From contig NZ_JBDIAQ010000006.1 in assembly GCF_039812505.1 (NCBI RefSeq), positions 1 to 64,000 of the forward strand: a DNA stretch of 64,000 nucleotides, given 5' to 3'. Below, piece after piece: positions 16,643-25,256 of this stretch (position 1 is the stretch's first letter; every line of letters begins with the position of its first letter). The DNA is from Intrasporangium_A sp039812505. GTDB taxonomy: Bacteria; Actinomycetota; Actinomycetes; Actinomycetales; Dermatophilaceae. A model generated the notes under the pieces. That model had not been told where the DNA came from, made no database searches, and was given only the letters and a program-made list of their open reading frames with translations. The translations under genes were made by a program, and so were the position numbers.

Positions 16643-19054
16643 TCAGATGATCTGGCGGTGCTGCAGGATCCGGAAGGCGGCGATGCCCGGCAGCACGGGC
16701 AGCCAGAAGGTCAGGATCCGCGCGGTCAGGGATGCCGCGACGGCGTCGGTCGGCGCGACGCCGATGGCGGTGAGCCCCGCGACGAGGGCGCCCTCGACGG
16801 CGCCGAGACCACCGGGCGTGGGCAGCAGCTGACCCAGCGTCGAGGCGACCACGAAGACGGCGATGACCGCCTCCAGGGAGTAGTGCGAGCCGAGCGCGGT
16901 CAGCGTGGTGGCCAGGCCGAGCGCCGAGAACAGCAGGAAGAGCACCTCGCCGGCGACGAGCTGGATGCCCCGGACCGGGCTGCGCAGGGTCGGCACCACC
17001 GTGTCGACCAGCCGGCCCAGCACGGCCCGCAGCGGCATCCACACCCGGACGCGGCCCCACGGCGAGGCGAGGAACGCGACCACGACGGCCAGCACCCCGG
17101 CGCCGACCACCCACCACCACCAGTCCGGGTGGACCTCACCGACGGGCACGGCGTCGCCGATGACCAGGATGCCGGCGACCGTCGCGAGACCGGTGATGAC
17201 GACCGTCGCCGCCCGGTTGAGCAGCAGCACGCCGACGGCGTCGGTGCGCGGCATACCCAGCTTGTCGAAGAACGAGAGGTGGATCGTGTAGTAGCCGACC
17301 GCGGCGACCGTGGTGCGGCCGGTGAACCCCGCCGCGATCTGCACGGCCATGGTCCGCAGGGTCGGCAGCGACTGGCGCGCGGACCCGAGGATGGTCAGCC
17401 CGGAGGCCAGGATCGCCAGCATCCCGAGGACGATCGTGGCGCCGAGCCAGTCCCACTGGGATGCGGCGATGACCGAGCGGACCCGGGTCAGGCTCGAGAC
17501 CTCCGGCAGCAGCAGGTATACCGCCACGCCACCTGCGGCGAGGATGCCGACCGTGGCAGGACGCACCGGGGAGCGGAACGGCGGGATCTCGCAGTCCGTC
17601 CGGTAGGCGATCTCCTGCCGGAGCCGGATCAGGTCCGACCGCTGACGCAGCTGTCGACGGAACCGCGGCTGCACGACGAGCGGCAGCAGCTGCGGGATGG
17701 CGTCGCGCAGGGTCTGCGCGGGCAGGTTCCGCACACCGCTGGCCACGGCGCGCTCGACCCCCACGACCGAGGTCAGCGTGACGAGCAGCTCGGCCACGTC
17801 GCGAATGCTCTGCTGCCGCGACCCGGTGATCCGGCCGAAGGTGAAGTCGGTGATCCGGATCACGCCGGCCTCGTCGATCAGGATGTTGCCGGCGCGCAGG
17901 TCGTGGTGGACCATCCCCGACGAGCCGAGCGTGGACACCGTATGCCAGATCTCGTCGAGCTGCCCGTCCGTCACCTCACCGGGCCTGAGGTCGGACAGCA
18001 GCCGCCCGTCGAGGTGGCGGCGCACCAGGAACGGGGGTCCGTGCTCGATCTCACCGGCGAGCAGGACCGGCAGCGTCCCGACTCCGGCCCGCTCGGCGAG
18101 CAGGGTGATGTAGGCCTCGTGCGCCACCTCGTGCCGCGGCGTCGAGAGGGCCGGTACGGGGTCCAGCTCGAGCGATGCCACGACCCGGCCGGCCCGGTAG
18201 CCCATCCCGGCGAACCGGTGCAGGCGGCTGACCACCTTGACCTCGATGCGCTCGTCATCGGCCGTCAGGACCTCGTAGACCTGGGGCCGGAACAGCTGGC
18301 CGGGCAGGCGCGTCATCTCGGCCGGCACGATCCCGACCTGGCGCAGGGCGGCCTGCACCGCGGGCTCGGCGGTGCGCCGGCCGGGCGCCCCGAGCGCCAG
18401 GTGCAGCAGCGTCCCGACGCCCCAGCCGAGGAAGACGCCGGCGAAGACCCCGACGGGCAGGGAGGTGCCCAGGAAGAGCTCGGCGATCGACACGCCCACC
18501 ACGAGCAGCCAGCTGAGCCGGCGCTCCGCCCGCGTGACGTACGGTCCGGCCGCGGTGGCGATGGCCGCGATGACCGCGGCGTGCAGGGAGGGGAACAGGA
18601 AGCCGCCCGGCCCCGGCCCGCGGGTGGCCTCGGTGAGCAGCTCCGCCGAGACGATCCGGGCGCCGACCAGCTGGTGCAGGACCAGCACGAGCGTCCAGGC
18701 GACCACGCCGGACCAGGCCACCGCGATGGCCATCCGGACCCGACCGAGGTAGAGCGCGAAGCCCGCCCCGAGGATGATGCCGGGCCAGTACCCGAACCAC
18801 GGCAGGACCCGCCAGAGCGGGGCCGAGAACGCGGGCAGCCGCTGGAGCTCGTGGAAGATGGCCGCCTCGACCTCGTTGACGCCCGGGGCCCGCGCGACGG
18901 TGAGGCACGCGAGCACGACCGCGGCGGAGATCGCCAGCCGGAGCACGTCGAGCGGGTGGCGGCCCACCGAGTGGCGCAGGCGCGAGTAGCGTCCCGGCCG
19001 CCGCGGACGCTCCTCGGCGCCGCGCTCGGGGGGAGTGTCCGGTTGCTCATCCAC
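16643..19054 (-). CDS. three-domain membrane protein: PAP2-like, kinase-like, and lysylphosphatidylglycerol-synthase-type membrane domain
   Basis: 803 residues from GTG 19054 (GGAGG at spacing 7). Residues 40-220 form a PAP2-like membrane domain with FPSLHAA (154-160), but the usual SRVYLGVHYPSD-type third motif is LGTSLPVGVFAG, lacking the catalytic His and Asp. Residues 250-480 are kinase-like: Lys273, VHHDLRAGN (382-390, catalytic Asp385) and DF at 403-404 in TDFTFGR. Residues 500-800 are a multi-pass LPG synthase/flippase-type (UPF0104) domain ending LPTPGGLGAVEGAL. The fusion suggests coupling of lipid-headgroup binding, a phosphotransfer step and lipid translocation; the actual activity is unknown. 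Confidence 0.87.
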   Translation of the reverse strand: MDEQPDTPPERGAEERPRRPGRYSRLRHSVGRHPLDVLRLAISAAVVLACLTVARAPGVNEVEAAIFHELQRLPAFSAPLWRVLPWFGYWPGIILGAGFALYLGRVRMAIAVAWSGVVAWTLVLVLHQLVGARIVSAELLTEATRGPGPGGFLFPSLHAAVIAAIATAAGPYVTRAERRLSWLLVVGVSIAELFLGTSLPVGVFAGVFLGWGVGTLLHLALGAPGRRTAEPAVQAALRQVGIVPAEMTRLPGQLFRPQVYEVLTADDERIEVKVVSRLHRFAGMGYRAGRVVASLELDPVPALSTPRHEVAHEAYITLLAERAGVGTLPVLLAGEIEHGPPFLVRRHLDGRLLSDLRPGEVTDGQLDEIWHTVSTLGSSGMVHHDLRAGNILIDEAGVIRITDFTFGRITGSRQQSIRDVAELLVTLTSVVGVERAVASGVRNLPAQTLRDAIPQLLPLVVQPRFRRQLRQRSDLIRLRQEIAYRTDCEIPPFRSPVRPATVGILAAGGVAVYLLLPEVSSLTRVRSVIAASQWDWLGATIVLGMLAILASGLTILGSARQSLPTLRTMAVQIAAGFTGRTTVAAVGYYTIHLSFFDKLGMPRTDAVGVLLLNRAATVVITGLATVAGILVIGDAVPVGEVHPDWWWWVVGAGVLAVVVAFLASPWGRVRVWMPLRAVLGRLVDTVVPTLRSPVRGIQLVAGEVLFLLFSALGLATTLTALGSHYSLEAVIAVFVVASTLGQLLPTPGGLGAVEGALVAGLTAIGVAPTDAVAASLTARILTFWLPVLPGIAAFRILQHRQII

Positions 19055-19247
19055 CGGTGGCCTCCAATCGGGTCATCCCCCCGCCGATCACCTTCGATGC
19101 TCCCACAGGTACCCGGAGCACGGCAGGGCGAGCGCGGGGCGCAGCAGCGACCCTCCTCCGGGTGAAGCCGCGCAGAAATGGGTACCGTCTCGTGAGGCGG
19201 GAGGTGTCAGGGGCTCGGCCCGCCGCTCTCGTCGACAGGGGGGTGTT

Positions 19248-20384
19248 GTGGTCCACGTCGCCGCAGGCCACGCCGGCCGGGCAGGCATCGCGCCGGGGGA
19301 TGGTGCCCGGCGTCCCACCACGTCCCCTGATGCCGCTGCGGCGCACACCGTCCGGGTCGATGCCCCCCGGCCCGCCAGGACGCCCACGCGGCGCCACTTC
19401 GAGACGAGCGACCGCACCAGGCTCGCCGACAGCTTCGAGCGGGCCTACGGCTCCGTGCTCAGCATCCGGGTCGAGGACCCCACGGTGCGCCTGCGCATCG
19501 ACCGCATCGAGGCCGGGTCCTGCACGGTCGACGAGATCGTCCTCGACGGGGTGAGCGTGACGGCCGAGGCCCACGACGTGCTGCGGGTGTGCCGGCTGCG
19601 GCGCGGCAGCATGGACTGGCGCCAGGGCCGGGTGTCGGACCGGTTCGTCGCCGAGGCGGTGCTGATCCTCGCCGACCCGTCGGTCGGGCACTGGTGCCGC
19701 TGGCACGACGCGAGCGCCACCGTGGTGACGGTCAGCGGCGAGCTGATCCGCCGGGTCGCGGCCGCAGACCTGGGCTCGAGCGCCCGGGGCATCCGGTTCA
19801 CCGGACACCGGCCGGTCCCGCCGGCGGCGGCCCGGGTGTGGACCCAGACGGTCGACTTCGTGACCGGTAGCCTGCTCGTCGGCGACGAGGCGACGGGCGC
19901 GCTCGTGCCGGACAGCGCCGCCCGCCTCCTGGCGGCGACCGCCCTGGCCACCTTCCCGAACACGTCGGTGCCCGACGAGCCGCCGACCGACCGGGCGGAG
20001 GACACCCCCGAGACGGTGCGCCGGGCGCTCGCCTTCATCGAGTCGAACGCGGGCCTGCAGATCGGTGTCGACGACATCGCCCGGGCGGCCTGTGTCACGG
20101 TCCGCGCCGTGCAGCTCGCCTTCCGCCGGCACCTCGACACGACGCCGATGGCGCACCTGCGACGCATCCGCCTGGACCGGGCCCACGAGGACCTGCGCCG
20201 CGCGCGGGCCGACGACGGCACGACGGTGACGCAGGTCGCGGCGCGGTGGGGCTTCCTCAGCCCCAGCCGGTTCTCGATGCTCTACCGGGCCGAGTACGGC
20301 CTGCTGCCGAGCGAGACGCTGCGCGACGGCGGAACCCGGCCGGCGGGCGCCGGTCCCGCACCCCACCCGTCAGGCGATCCGTGA
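19248..20384 (+). CDS. AraC-family transcriptional regulator
   Basis: 378 residues from GTG 19248, chosen because AGGGGGG precedes it and the frame upstream lacks normal codon bias. The C-terminal 100 residues contain both AraC helix-turn-helix units: VDDIARAACVTVRAVQLAFRR, then VTQVAARWGFLSPSRFSMLYR with the conserved GFxSxxxFxxxYR pattern. The N-terminal 250 residues resemble the cupin-type sensor part of AraC-binding-like proteins (CRLRRGSMDWRQGRVS). No target gene is obvious. Its last 15 bases overlap the end of the convergent sigma factor gene. Confidence 0.85.
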   Translation: MVHVAAGHAGRAGIAPGDGARRPTTSPDAAAAHTVRVDAPRPARTPTRRHFETSDRTRLADSFERAYGSVLSIRVEDPTVRLRIDRIEAGSCTVDEIVLDGVSVTAEAHDVLRVCRLRRGSMDWRQGRVSDRFVAEAVLILADPSVGHWCRWHDASATVVTVSGELIRRVAAADLGSSARGIRFTGHRPVPPAAARVWTQTVDFVTGSLLVGDEATGALVPDSAARLLAATALATFPNTSVPDEPPTDRAEDTPETVRRALAFIESNAGLQIGVDDIARAACVTVRAVQLAFRRHLDTTPMAHLRRIRLDRAHEDLRRARADDGTTVTQVAARWGFLSPSRFSMLYRAEYGLLPSETLRDGGTRPAGAGPAPHPSGDP

Positions 20385-21176
20385 CTGCAACCCGGCCGGC
20401 TCCATGTGGGCCCGCAGTCGCTTCAGCACGGCGGTGACCAGCCGGGAGACCTGCATCTGGCTCACCCCCAGCCGTTCGCCGATCTGCTTCTGGGTCAGCC
20501 CCTCCACGAAACGCAGCCGGACCAGCTCCCGCTCGGCCCGGCCCAGCCGGGTCAGGGCGTGGGCGAGGTCGAACCGTTCGACCACCATGTCCAGCTCGCG
20601 GTGCCGGATCGGCAGCCGGTCCCCCAGCGAGGCCCCCTCGTCGTCCAGGTACGGCTGGTCGAGCGAGACCAGGTGGAAGTTCTGCTCGGCCACCAGGCAC
20701 TCGGTCAGCTCCCGTACCGAGACGTCCAGCTCGTCGGCCAGGGCGGCCAGGCCCGGTGGCCGGCCGTGCTCGTGCTCCCAGCGCTCGCGGGCGGCGCGGA
20801 CCTGCGGGCCCAGCTCCTGGACCCGCCGGGGTGGGCGCACCGTCCAGCCGTGGTCGCGGAAGTAGCGCTTGACCTCGCCGGTGATGGTCGGGACGGCGAA
20901 GCGGACGAACGACGAGTCCGGCCCGGGCCGGTACCGCCTGATCGACATCACCAGACCGACCCTGGCGACCTGGACGAGGTCGTCGTACGGCACGCCGCGC
21001 CCGGCGTAGCGGGCCGCCCGACGGTCGCAGAGGTCCAGGTGCAGCTCGACCAGCTCCGCCTCGATCCGGCTTCGCTCGGCGGGGTCGCGGGTCTCGGCCA
21101 GCTCGTCGAAGAGGTGGTGGGTCCTGGCGTCTCGCGTCTCCGGGGTATGCCGTTGCGCGGTGGAGTGACGGGCCAT
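20370..21176 (-). CDS. SigB/SigF-type stress sigma factor
   Basis: 268 residues. Region 2 is DDLVQVARVGLVMSIRRYRP with FVRFAVPTITGEVKRYFRDHGW, the signature of the SigB/F/G group. Region 3 is LAALADELDVSVRELTECL, and region 4 is LTQKQIGERLGVSQMQVSRL. It directs RNA polymerase to general stress promoters. No anti-sigma factor or antagonist gene is adjacent, unusual for the group, so control must lie elsewhere or be transcriptional. A weak SigF-like promoter lies upstream (21258-21286). The 3' end overlaps the AraC gene by 15 bases. Confidence 0.93.
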   Translation of the reverse strand: MARHSTAQRHTPETRDARTHHLFDELAETRDPAERSRIEAELVELHLDLCDRRAARYAGRGVPYDDLVQVARVGLVMSIRRYRPGPDSSFVRFAVPTITGEVKRYFRDHGWTVRPPRRVQELGPQVRAARERWEHEHGRPPGLAALADELDVSVRELTECLVAEQNFHLVSLDQPYLDDEGASLGDRLPIRHRELDMVVERFDLAHALTRLGRAERELVRLRFVEGLTQKQIGERLGVSQMQVSRLVTAVLKRLRAHMEPAGLQSRIA

Positions 21177-21468
21177 GACTCATCTCCAGAGTCCTGTGAT
21201 GGTCCATGCGGCTCGTGTCTGAACCGTGAGGCGAGGTTGTCCATCAACCTTCTGTCGTGACCCGCTGCTTCCGCAGCATCGGAAACGAACAGTTCGGGAC
21301 CCGACCCGTACCGGGAACGAAGTGCCATGTCACCGCCGGTGTCGGTATGCCGCCGTGCCGCCCTGCTGCACGCACCCGGACCACCACCGGTGCCGGCTCC
21401 ACGGCAGCCCACCGGGGCGGCAGCCGGCTGGGTACCGTCGGGGGAGCAACGCCGTGGAAGGAGGTGCG
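21177..21468. other. divergent intergenic region between sigma factor and exporter genes
   Basis: It holds the promoters of both genes. Visible elements are an inverted repeat GGTTG-N5-CAACC at 21235-21249, a GCTGC-TTCC-GCAGC repeat inside the tentative sigma promoter, and two copies of the GGTATGCC octamer close by (21144 inside the sigma gene, 21344 in the gap). No further gene is supported. Confidence 0.5.
21258..21286 (-). promoter_or_regulatory. tentative SigF/SigB-type promoter of the sigma gene
   Basis: On the minus strand GTTTCC (21286-21281) and GGGTCA (21263-21258) are 17 bases apart, close to GTTT-N15-17-GGGTA-type promoters used by this sigma group. The -10 is imperfect. If right, the factor transcribes its own gene. 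Confidence 0.3.
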
Positions 21469-22854
21469 ATGGACGCACGGTCGTGGCTGCACCGCCTGCT
21501 GGTCCGGGTGCCACCCCCCGAGACGTCTGCGCCACCCCCGCAGGAGCCCGCGGCCGGCCGGCGCGGACCGGCTCCGAGCCCGACCCAGCCCCCCGACCGT
21601 CGGCTCGTGACCTGGCTCGCCTTCGAGCCCAGGGCGTTCCACCGGTCAGTGGTCTTCGTGCTCGTGGCCGTCTCGATCTGGTTCGTCGCCCTGTGGGCCT
21701 TCCACGCGACCGCACACTTCCTGTTCCTGCTGCTGCTCGCGTGGCTCATCGCGATCGCGATGGAGCCGGTCATCCGGTGGCTCGTGCGCCACCGCCTGCC
21801 CCGCCTGCTGGCCGCCGGGGTGACGGGGTGCGCCGGCCTGGTCATCGTCCTGGGCGTCGGGGCGCTGTTCGGCACCACGCTCGCCGAGCAGATCTCGCAG
21901 CTGGCGATCCAGTGGCCGCAGATGGTGTCGGGGATCGTGTCGTGGGCCAACGGCACGTTCCACCTGTCGCTCGACCCGACGCGGATCGCCTCCGCCATCG
22001 ACCTGACCCGGCTGGCGGACTACGGCAGCGCCGTGGCCCAGGGCGCCTTCGGCATCCTGGGGACCCTCGGGTCGATCACGTTCGACGTGCTGACGGTCGT
22101 GGTCTTCGCCTTCTACCTCGCCGCGTCCGGCCCGGGCCTGCTGCAGCACGTCGCGTCCTGGCTGCCGCCCGACAAGCAGGAGATCTTCGCGACCGTGTGG
22201 GAGACCTCGACGGCCAAGACCGGCGCCTACGTCGTCTCGAAGTTCATCCTCATCGCGCTGTCGACCTTCTTCCACGCGATCTTCTTCTACGTCCTCGGGC
22301 TGCCCGGCTGGCTGCCGCTGGCCCTGCTGACCGGGGTGACCAGCCAGCTCGTCCCGCTGATCGGGACCTACATCGGCATCATCGCGGCCGTCCTCGTGGC
22401 CCTGTTCGTGGATCCGCTCGACGCGGTCTGGGTCGTCGTCTTCGCGACCGTCTACCAGCAGGTCGAGAACTACGTGTTCACCCCCCGCGTCTCGAACCGC
22501 ACGATGGACGTCAGCGCCCCGATCGCGCTCGCGGCCGTGTTCGTCGGCGTGGCACTGTGGGGGCCCATCGGCGCCCTGATCGGGATCCCGCTCGCCGCGG
22601 CGGTGGTCTCGCTGCTGGAGACCTACGGGCACCGTTACGAGCTGGTGGCCCAGATCGCCGAGGTCGGGGTGGCGTCGCCGCGCCGGCATGCCGACCTCGG
22701 CACCGGGGCAGCGCGGGCGAGGGACGACGGCAGGGAGGTGGCGCCGTCGGAGGGCGACGGCGGGACGGCAGCGCCGTCGGACGGCGAACACGGCAGGGCG
22801 GCAGGGTCGTCGGAGGAGGACGACGGGAGGGAAGGGCCGCCGCCGGCCGGCTGA
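21469..22854 (+). CDS. AI-2E family transporter/permease
   Basis: 461 residues from ATG 21469, 5 bases after GGAGG. The N-terminal 60 residues are Pro-rich. Then seven or eight membrane segments in the AI-2E/TqsA/YdiK arrangement: two after residue 58, an amphipathic central region with SQLAIQWPQM, and C-terminal VYQQVENYVFTPRVSNRTMDVS, the most conserved family motif. The last 55 residues are a low-complexity Asp/Glu/Gly/Ser tail. Family members export small molecules or sodium; the AI-2 role holds for few of them. It is divergent from the sigma factor. Confidence 0.87.
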   Translation: MDARSWLHRLLVRVPPPETSAPPPQEPAAGRRGPAPSPTQPPDRRLVTWLAFEPRAFHRSVVFVLVAVSIWFVALWAFHATAHFLFLLLLAWLIAIAMEPVIRWLVRHRLPRLLAAGVTGCAGLVIVLGVGALFGTTLAEQISQLAIQWPQMVSGIVSWANGTFHLSLDPTRIASAIDLTRLADYGSAVAQGAFGILGTLGSITFDVLTVVVFAFYLAASGPGLLQHVASWLPPDKQEIFATVWETSTAKTGAYVVSKFILIALSTFFHAIFFYVLGLPGWLPLALLTGVTSQLVPLIGTYIGIIAAVLVALFVDPLDAVWVVVFATVYQQVENYVFTPRVSNRTMDVSAPIALAAVFVGVALWGPIGALIGIPLAAAVVSLLETYGHRYELVAQIAEVGVASPRRHADLGTGAARARDDGREVAPSEGDGGTAAPSDGEHGRAAGSSEEDDGREGPPPAG

Positions 22855-22875
22855 GCGGCATACGGCGGCGGGTGC

Positions 22876-23070
22876 TCAACGGCGGTAGTCGTCCTCCGCG
22901 GCGTCGCTGGGCGCATCCGTGAGCTGGTCGAGCCGGTCGGCCTCGGAGCCGTCCGGCTCGCTCACGGCCCCGACCATGGCCTCACGGACGTCCCGGTCGT
23001 CCCGGTCGTCGGGGGGCTCGTCGTCGGTGAAGGTGGGCTCCGGGATGTCGGTGAGCGAGTCGTCGGACAT
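22876..23070 (-). CDS. small acidic hypothetical protein
   Basis: 64 residues from ATG 23070, which lies 5 bases after a strong GGAGG (GGAGGAAGCCATG). Very rich in Asp and Glu, no hydrophobic stretch, no recognised domain; probably disordered and soluble. It converges on the AI-2E gene and follows the fadE gene on the same strand after a strong hairpin, so it is probably transcribed separately. Confidence 0.6.
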   Translation of the reverse strand: MSDDSLTDIPEPTFTDDEPPDDRDDRDVREAMVGAVSEPDGSEADRLDQLTDAPSDAAEDDYRR

Positions 23071-23133
23071 GGCTTCCTCCTTCTCCATGCTGGCCCCCCA
23101 TTGTCCCGCGGTGCCGGCTCGTTCCACAGGTGG

Positions 23134-23173
23134 GGCCCACCCCCGTCGTACGGCGCGGCGCCGGGGGTGGGCC
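23134..23173 (-). terminator. strong hairpin downstream of fadE-like gene
   Basis: GGCCCACCCCCG and CGGGGGTGGGCC pair perfectly over 12 bp with a 16-nt loop, starting 15 bases after the acyl-CoA dehydrogenase stop. No T-run, as usual in high-GC actinobacteria. Confidence 0.65.
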
Positions 23174-23187
23174 GACACGTTGGCCGG

Positions 23188-25149
23188 TCAGCGCATCGAG
23201 CGCCAGACCGAACGCGCCTCGCTCGGCCCGGACGGCCAGGGCGCGATCCACGGCCCCGTGCCCTCGCTGGGGTCGAGGATGCCGTCCTCCAGCCACGCGT
23301 AGTCGCCGGCCAGGACACCCTTGGCCAGTCGCGTGTCGACGTCGTCGGTGTTGGACCACAGGGCGTCGAACAGCGCCTCGACCCGCAGCCGCGACTGGTC
23401 GCAGAAGGCGTCGGCCAGCTGGAAGGCGGCCTGGCCGCGGGCCGGGTCGTCCTGGCGGAGCAGCTCGGCGCGGGTGCACGAGGCGGCCATCGCGAACAGC
23501 TCGGCCCCGATGTCCACGACCCGGCCGAGGAAGACCTGCCGGTACTCCAGCCTGGCCTGCCACCGGGACATCCCGTAGAACGTCTGGCGCGCCAGCTTGC
23601 GGCTGGACCGCTCGACGAACCGGAGGTGGTGGGCCAGGGAGCCGAACTCGGCATAGGCGGTCGGCACGTCCCCCCGTCCGGCGACGAGCCGCGGCAGCCA
23701 CTTCGCGTAGAACCCGCTGGCGCCGGCCGCGGCCCGCGCCTTGTCCTCGAGGGAGGCGTCCTGGTCGGCCAGGGCGCCGGCTGCCTTCAGGTGCGCGTCG
23801 ACGGCCTCGCGCGCGATGAGCAGGTGCATGATCTCGGTGGAGCCCTCGAAGACCCGGTTGATCCGCATGTCGCGCAGCAGCTGCTCGACGGGCACCGCCC
23901 GCTCGCCCCGGGCGGCGAGCGAGGCGGCCGTCTCGTAGCCGCGCCCGCCACGGATCTGGACCAGCTCGTCGGCGATGCGCCACGCCATCTCGCTGGACCA
24001 CAGCTTGGCCAGGGCCGCCTCGATCCGGATGTCCTTGCTGCCCGCGTCGGCCAGCCGGGTCGCCAGCTCGGTCATGGCCTCCAGCGCGAAGGTGGTGGCG
24101 GCGATGAAGGCGATCTTCTGCGCCACCGCGGCGTGCTCGCCGACCGGCCGGCCCCACTGCACGCGGGTGGCCGACCACTCGCGGGCGATCTTGAGCGACC
24201 ACTTGCCCGCCGCCGCGCACATGGCCGGGATCGACAGCCGTCCCGCGTTGAGGGTGGTCAGCGCGATCTTGAGGCCCTCGCCCTCGCGGCCCAGCCGGTT
24301 CTCGGCGGGGACGCGCACCTGGTCGAGGCGGGTGAGCCCGTTCTCGAGGCCCTTCAGGCCCATGAACGAGTTGCGCCGCTCGACGGTGATCCCCGTGGTG
24401 GAGCTCTCGACGACGAAGGCGGTGATGCCCCCGCGTCCGCCCTCGTGCGCGGGCACTCGCGCCATCACGACGAGCAGCTCGGCGACCACCCCGTTGGTGG
24501 TCCACAGCTTCACCCCGTCGAGCAGGTAGGCGGACCCGTCGGGGGTGGGGGTGGCGGTGGTCGCCATCCGGGCGGGGTCCGAGCCGACGTCGGGCTCGGT
24601 GAGCAGGAAGGCCGAGATCGCACCGGCCGCGCAGCGCGGCAGGAACTCCCGCTTCTGCTCCTCGGTGCCGACGAGCTTGACCGGCTCCGGGACGCCGATC
24701 GACTGGTGCGCGGACAGCAGCGCCCCGAGGCTGGCATGGACCGAGCCGACCAGCATGAGGGCCTTGCCGTACGAGGACATCGTCAGGCCCAGGCCGCCGT
24801 ACTCGCGGGGGATCTTCATGCCGAAGGCCCCGACCTCCGCGAGCGCCGCGACGTAGTCGTCGGGGATGCGGTCCTCGCGCTCGATGACCGCCGCGTCCAT
24901 TCCCTTCAGCACGATCCGGAGCCGCTCGAGGAACTCCTCGCCACGTGCCTCGTCCTCGGCGTTCGCCCGGGGCTGGGGGTGGATCAGGTCGATGTCGAAG
25001 TCGCCGAGGTACAGGCCCTTGGCGAAGCTCGGTCGCTCCCACCCGGTCTCACGGGCGGCCTCGGCGACCGCGCGGGCCTCGCGCTCGGTGGCTTCGACGT
25101 GGTGTCCGTCTCTGGTCTCGGTCCGGCTGTCCTCGGTGGTGCTGGTCAT
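23188..25149 (-). CDS. acyl-CoA dehydrogenase (FadE type)
   Basis: 653 residues from ATG 25149, 6 bases after AGGAGG; a GTG one codon earlier is possible. Two-part layout as in VLCAD/ACAD9-like enzymes: an acyl-CoA dehydrogenase core (about 90-470), then a C-terminal helical extension. Core motifs are AFLLTEPDVGSDPARM for FAD/substrate binding, MGLKGLENGLTRLDQVRVP, and catalytic Glu in INRVFEGSTEIMHLLIAREA. It catalyses the first oxidation of fatty acyl-CoA in beta-oxidation. Divergent from an enoyl-CoA hydratase gene across a 107-base gap with an operator-like palindrome, so the two steps are probably co-regulated. Confidence 0.92.
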   Translation of the reverse strand: MTSTTEDSRTETRDGHHVEATEREARAVAEAARETGWERPSFAKGLYLGDFDIDLIHPQPRANAEDEARGEEFLERLRIVLKGMDAAVIEREDRIPDDYVAALAEVGAFGMKIPREYGGLGLTMSSYGKALMLVGSVHASLGALLSAHQSIGVPEPVKLVGTEEQKREFLPRCAAGAISAFLLTEPDVGSDPARMATTATPTPDGSAYLLDGVKLWTTNGVVAELLVVMARVPAHEGGRGGITAFVVESSTTGITVERRNSFMGLKGLENGLTRLDQVRVPAENRLGREGEGLKIALTTLNAGRLSIPAMCAAAGKWSLKIAREWSATRVQWGRPVGEHAAVAQKIAFIAATTFALEAMTELATRLADAGSKDIRIEAALAKLWSSEMAWRIADELVQIRGGRGYETAASLAARGERAVPVEQLLRDMRINRVFEGSTEIMHLLIAREAVDAHLKAAGALADQDASLEDKARAAAGASGFYAKWLPRLVAGRGDVPTAYAEFGSLAHHLRFVERSSRKLARQTFYGMSRWQARLEYRQVFLGRVVDIGAELFAMAASCTRAELLRQDDPARGQAAFQLADAFCDQSRLRVEALFDALWSNTDDVDTRLAKGVLAGDYAWLEDGILDPSEGTGPWIAPWPSGPSEARSVWRSMR

Positions 25150-25198
25150 CACTGGCCTCCTCGGGTCTCCGGCCTCGCCGCCGGACAGAACCTACGTT

Positions 25199-25223
25199 AC
25201 CGGTGAGTACCCGGTTCTACGAT
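25199..25223. promoter_or_regulatory. operator-like palindrome and -10 box in the fadE/enoyl-CoA hydratase gap
   Basis: ACCGG-TGAGTAC-CCGGT (25199-25215) is a perfect 5-bp inverted repeat. TACGAT at 25218-25223 is a good -10 for the plus-strand gene, with TTACCG-like bases about 15-16 upstream. A TetR/FadR-type repressor here could control both beta-oxidation genes. Symmetry is seen; binding is inferred. Confidence 0.45.
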
Positions 25224-25256
25224 GGCAACGACCCCGCGACCCGAAGGAGCGACCGG

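Noticed and set aside
16457..19165. 902-aa plus-strand frame
   Set aside because: Asp/Arg/Gln-rich shadow of the membrane fusion protein gene.
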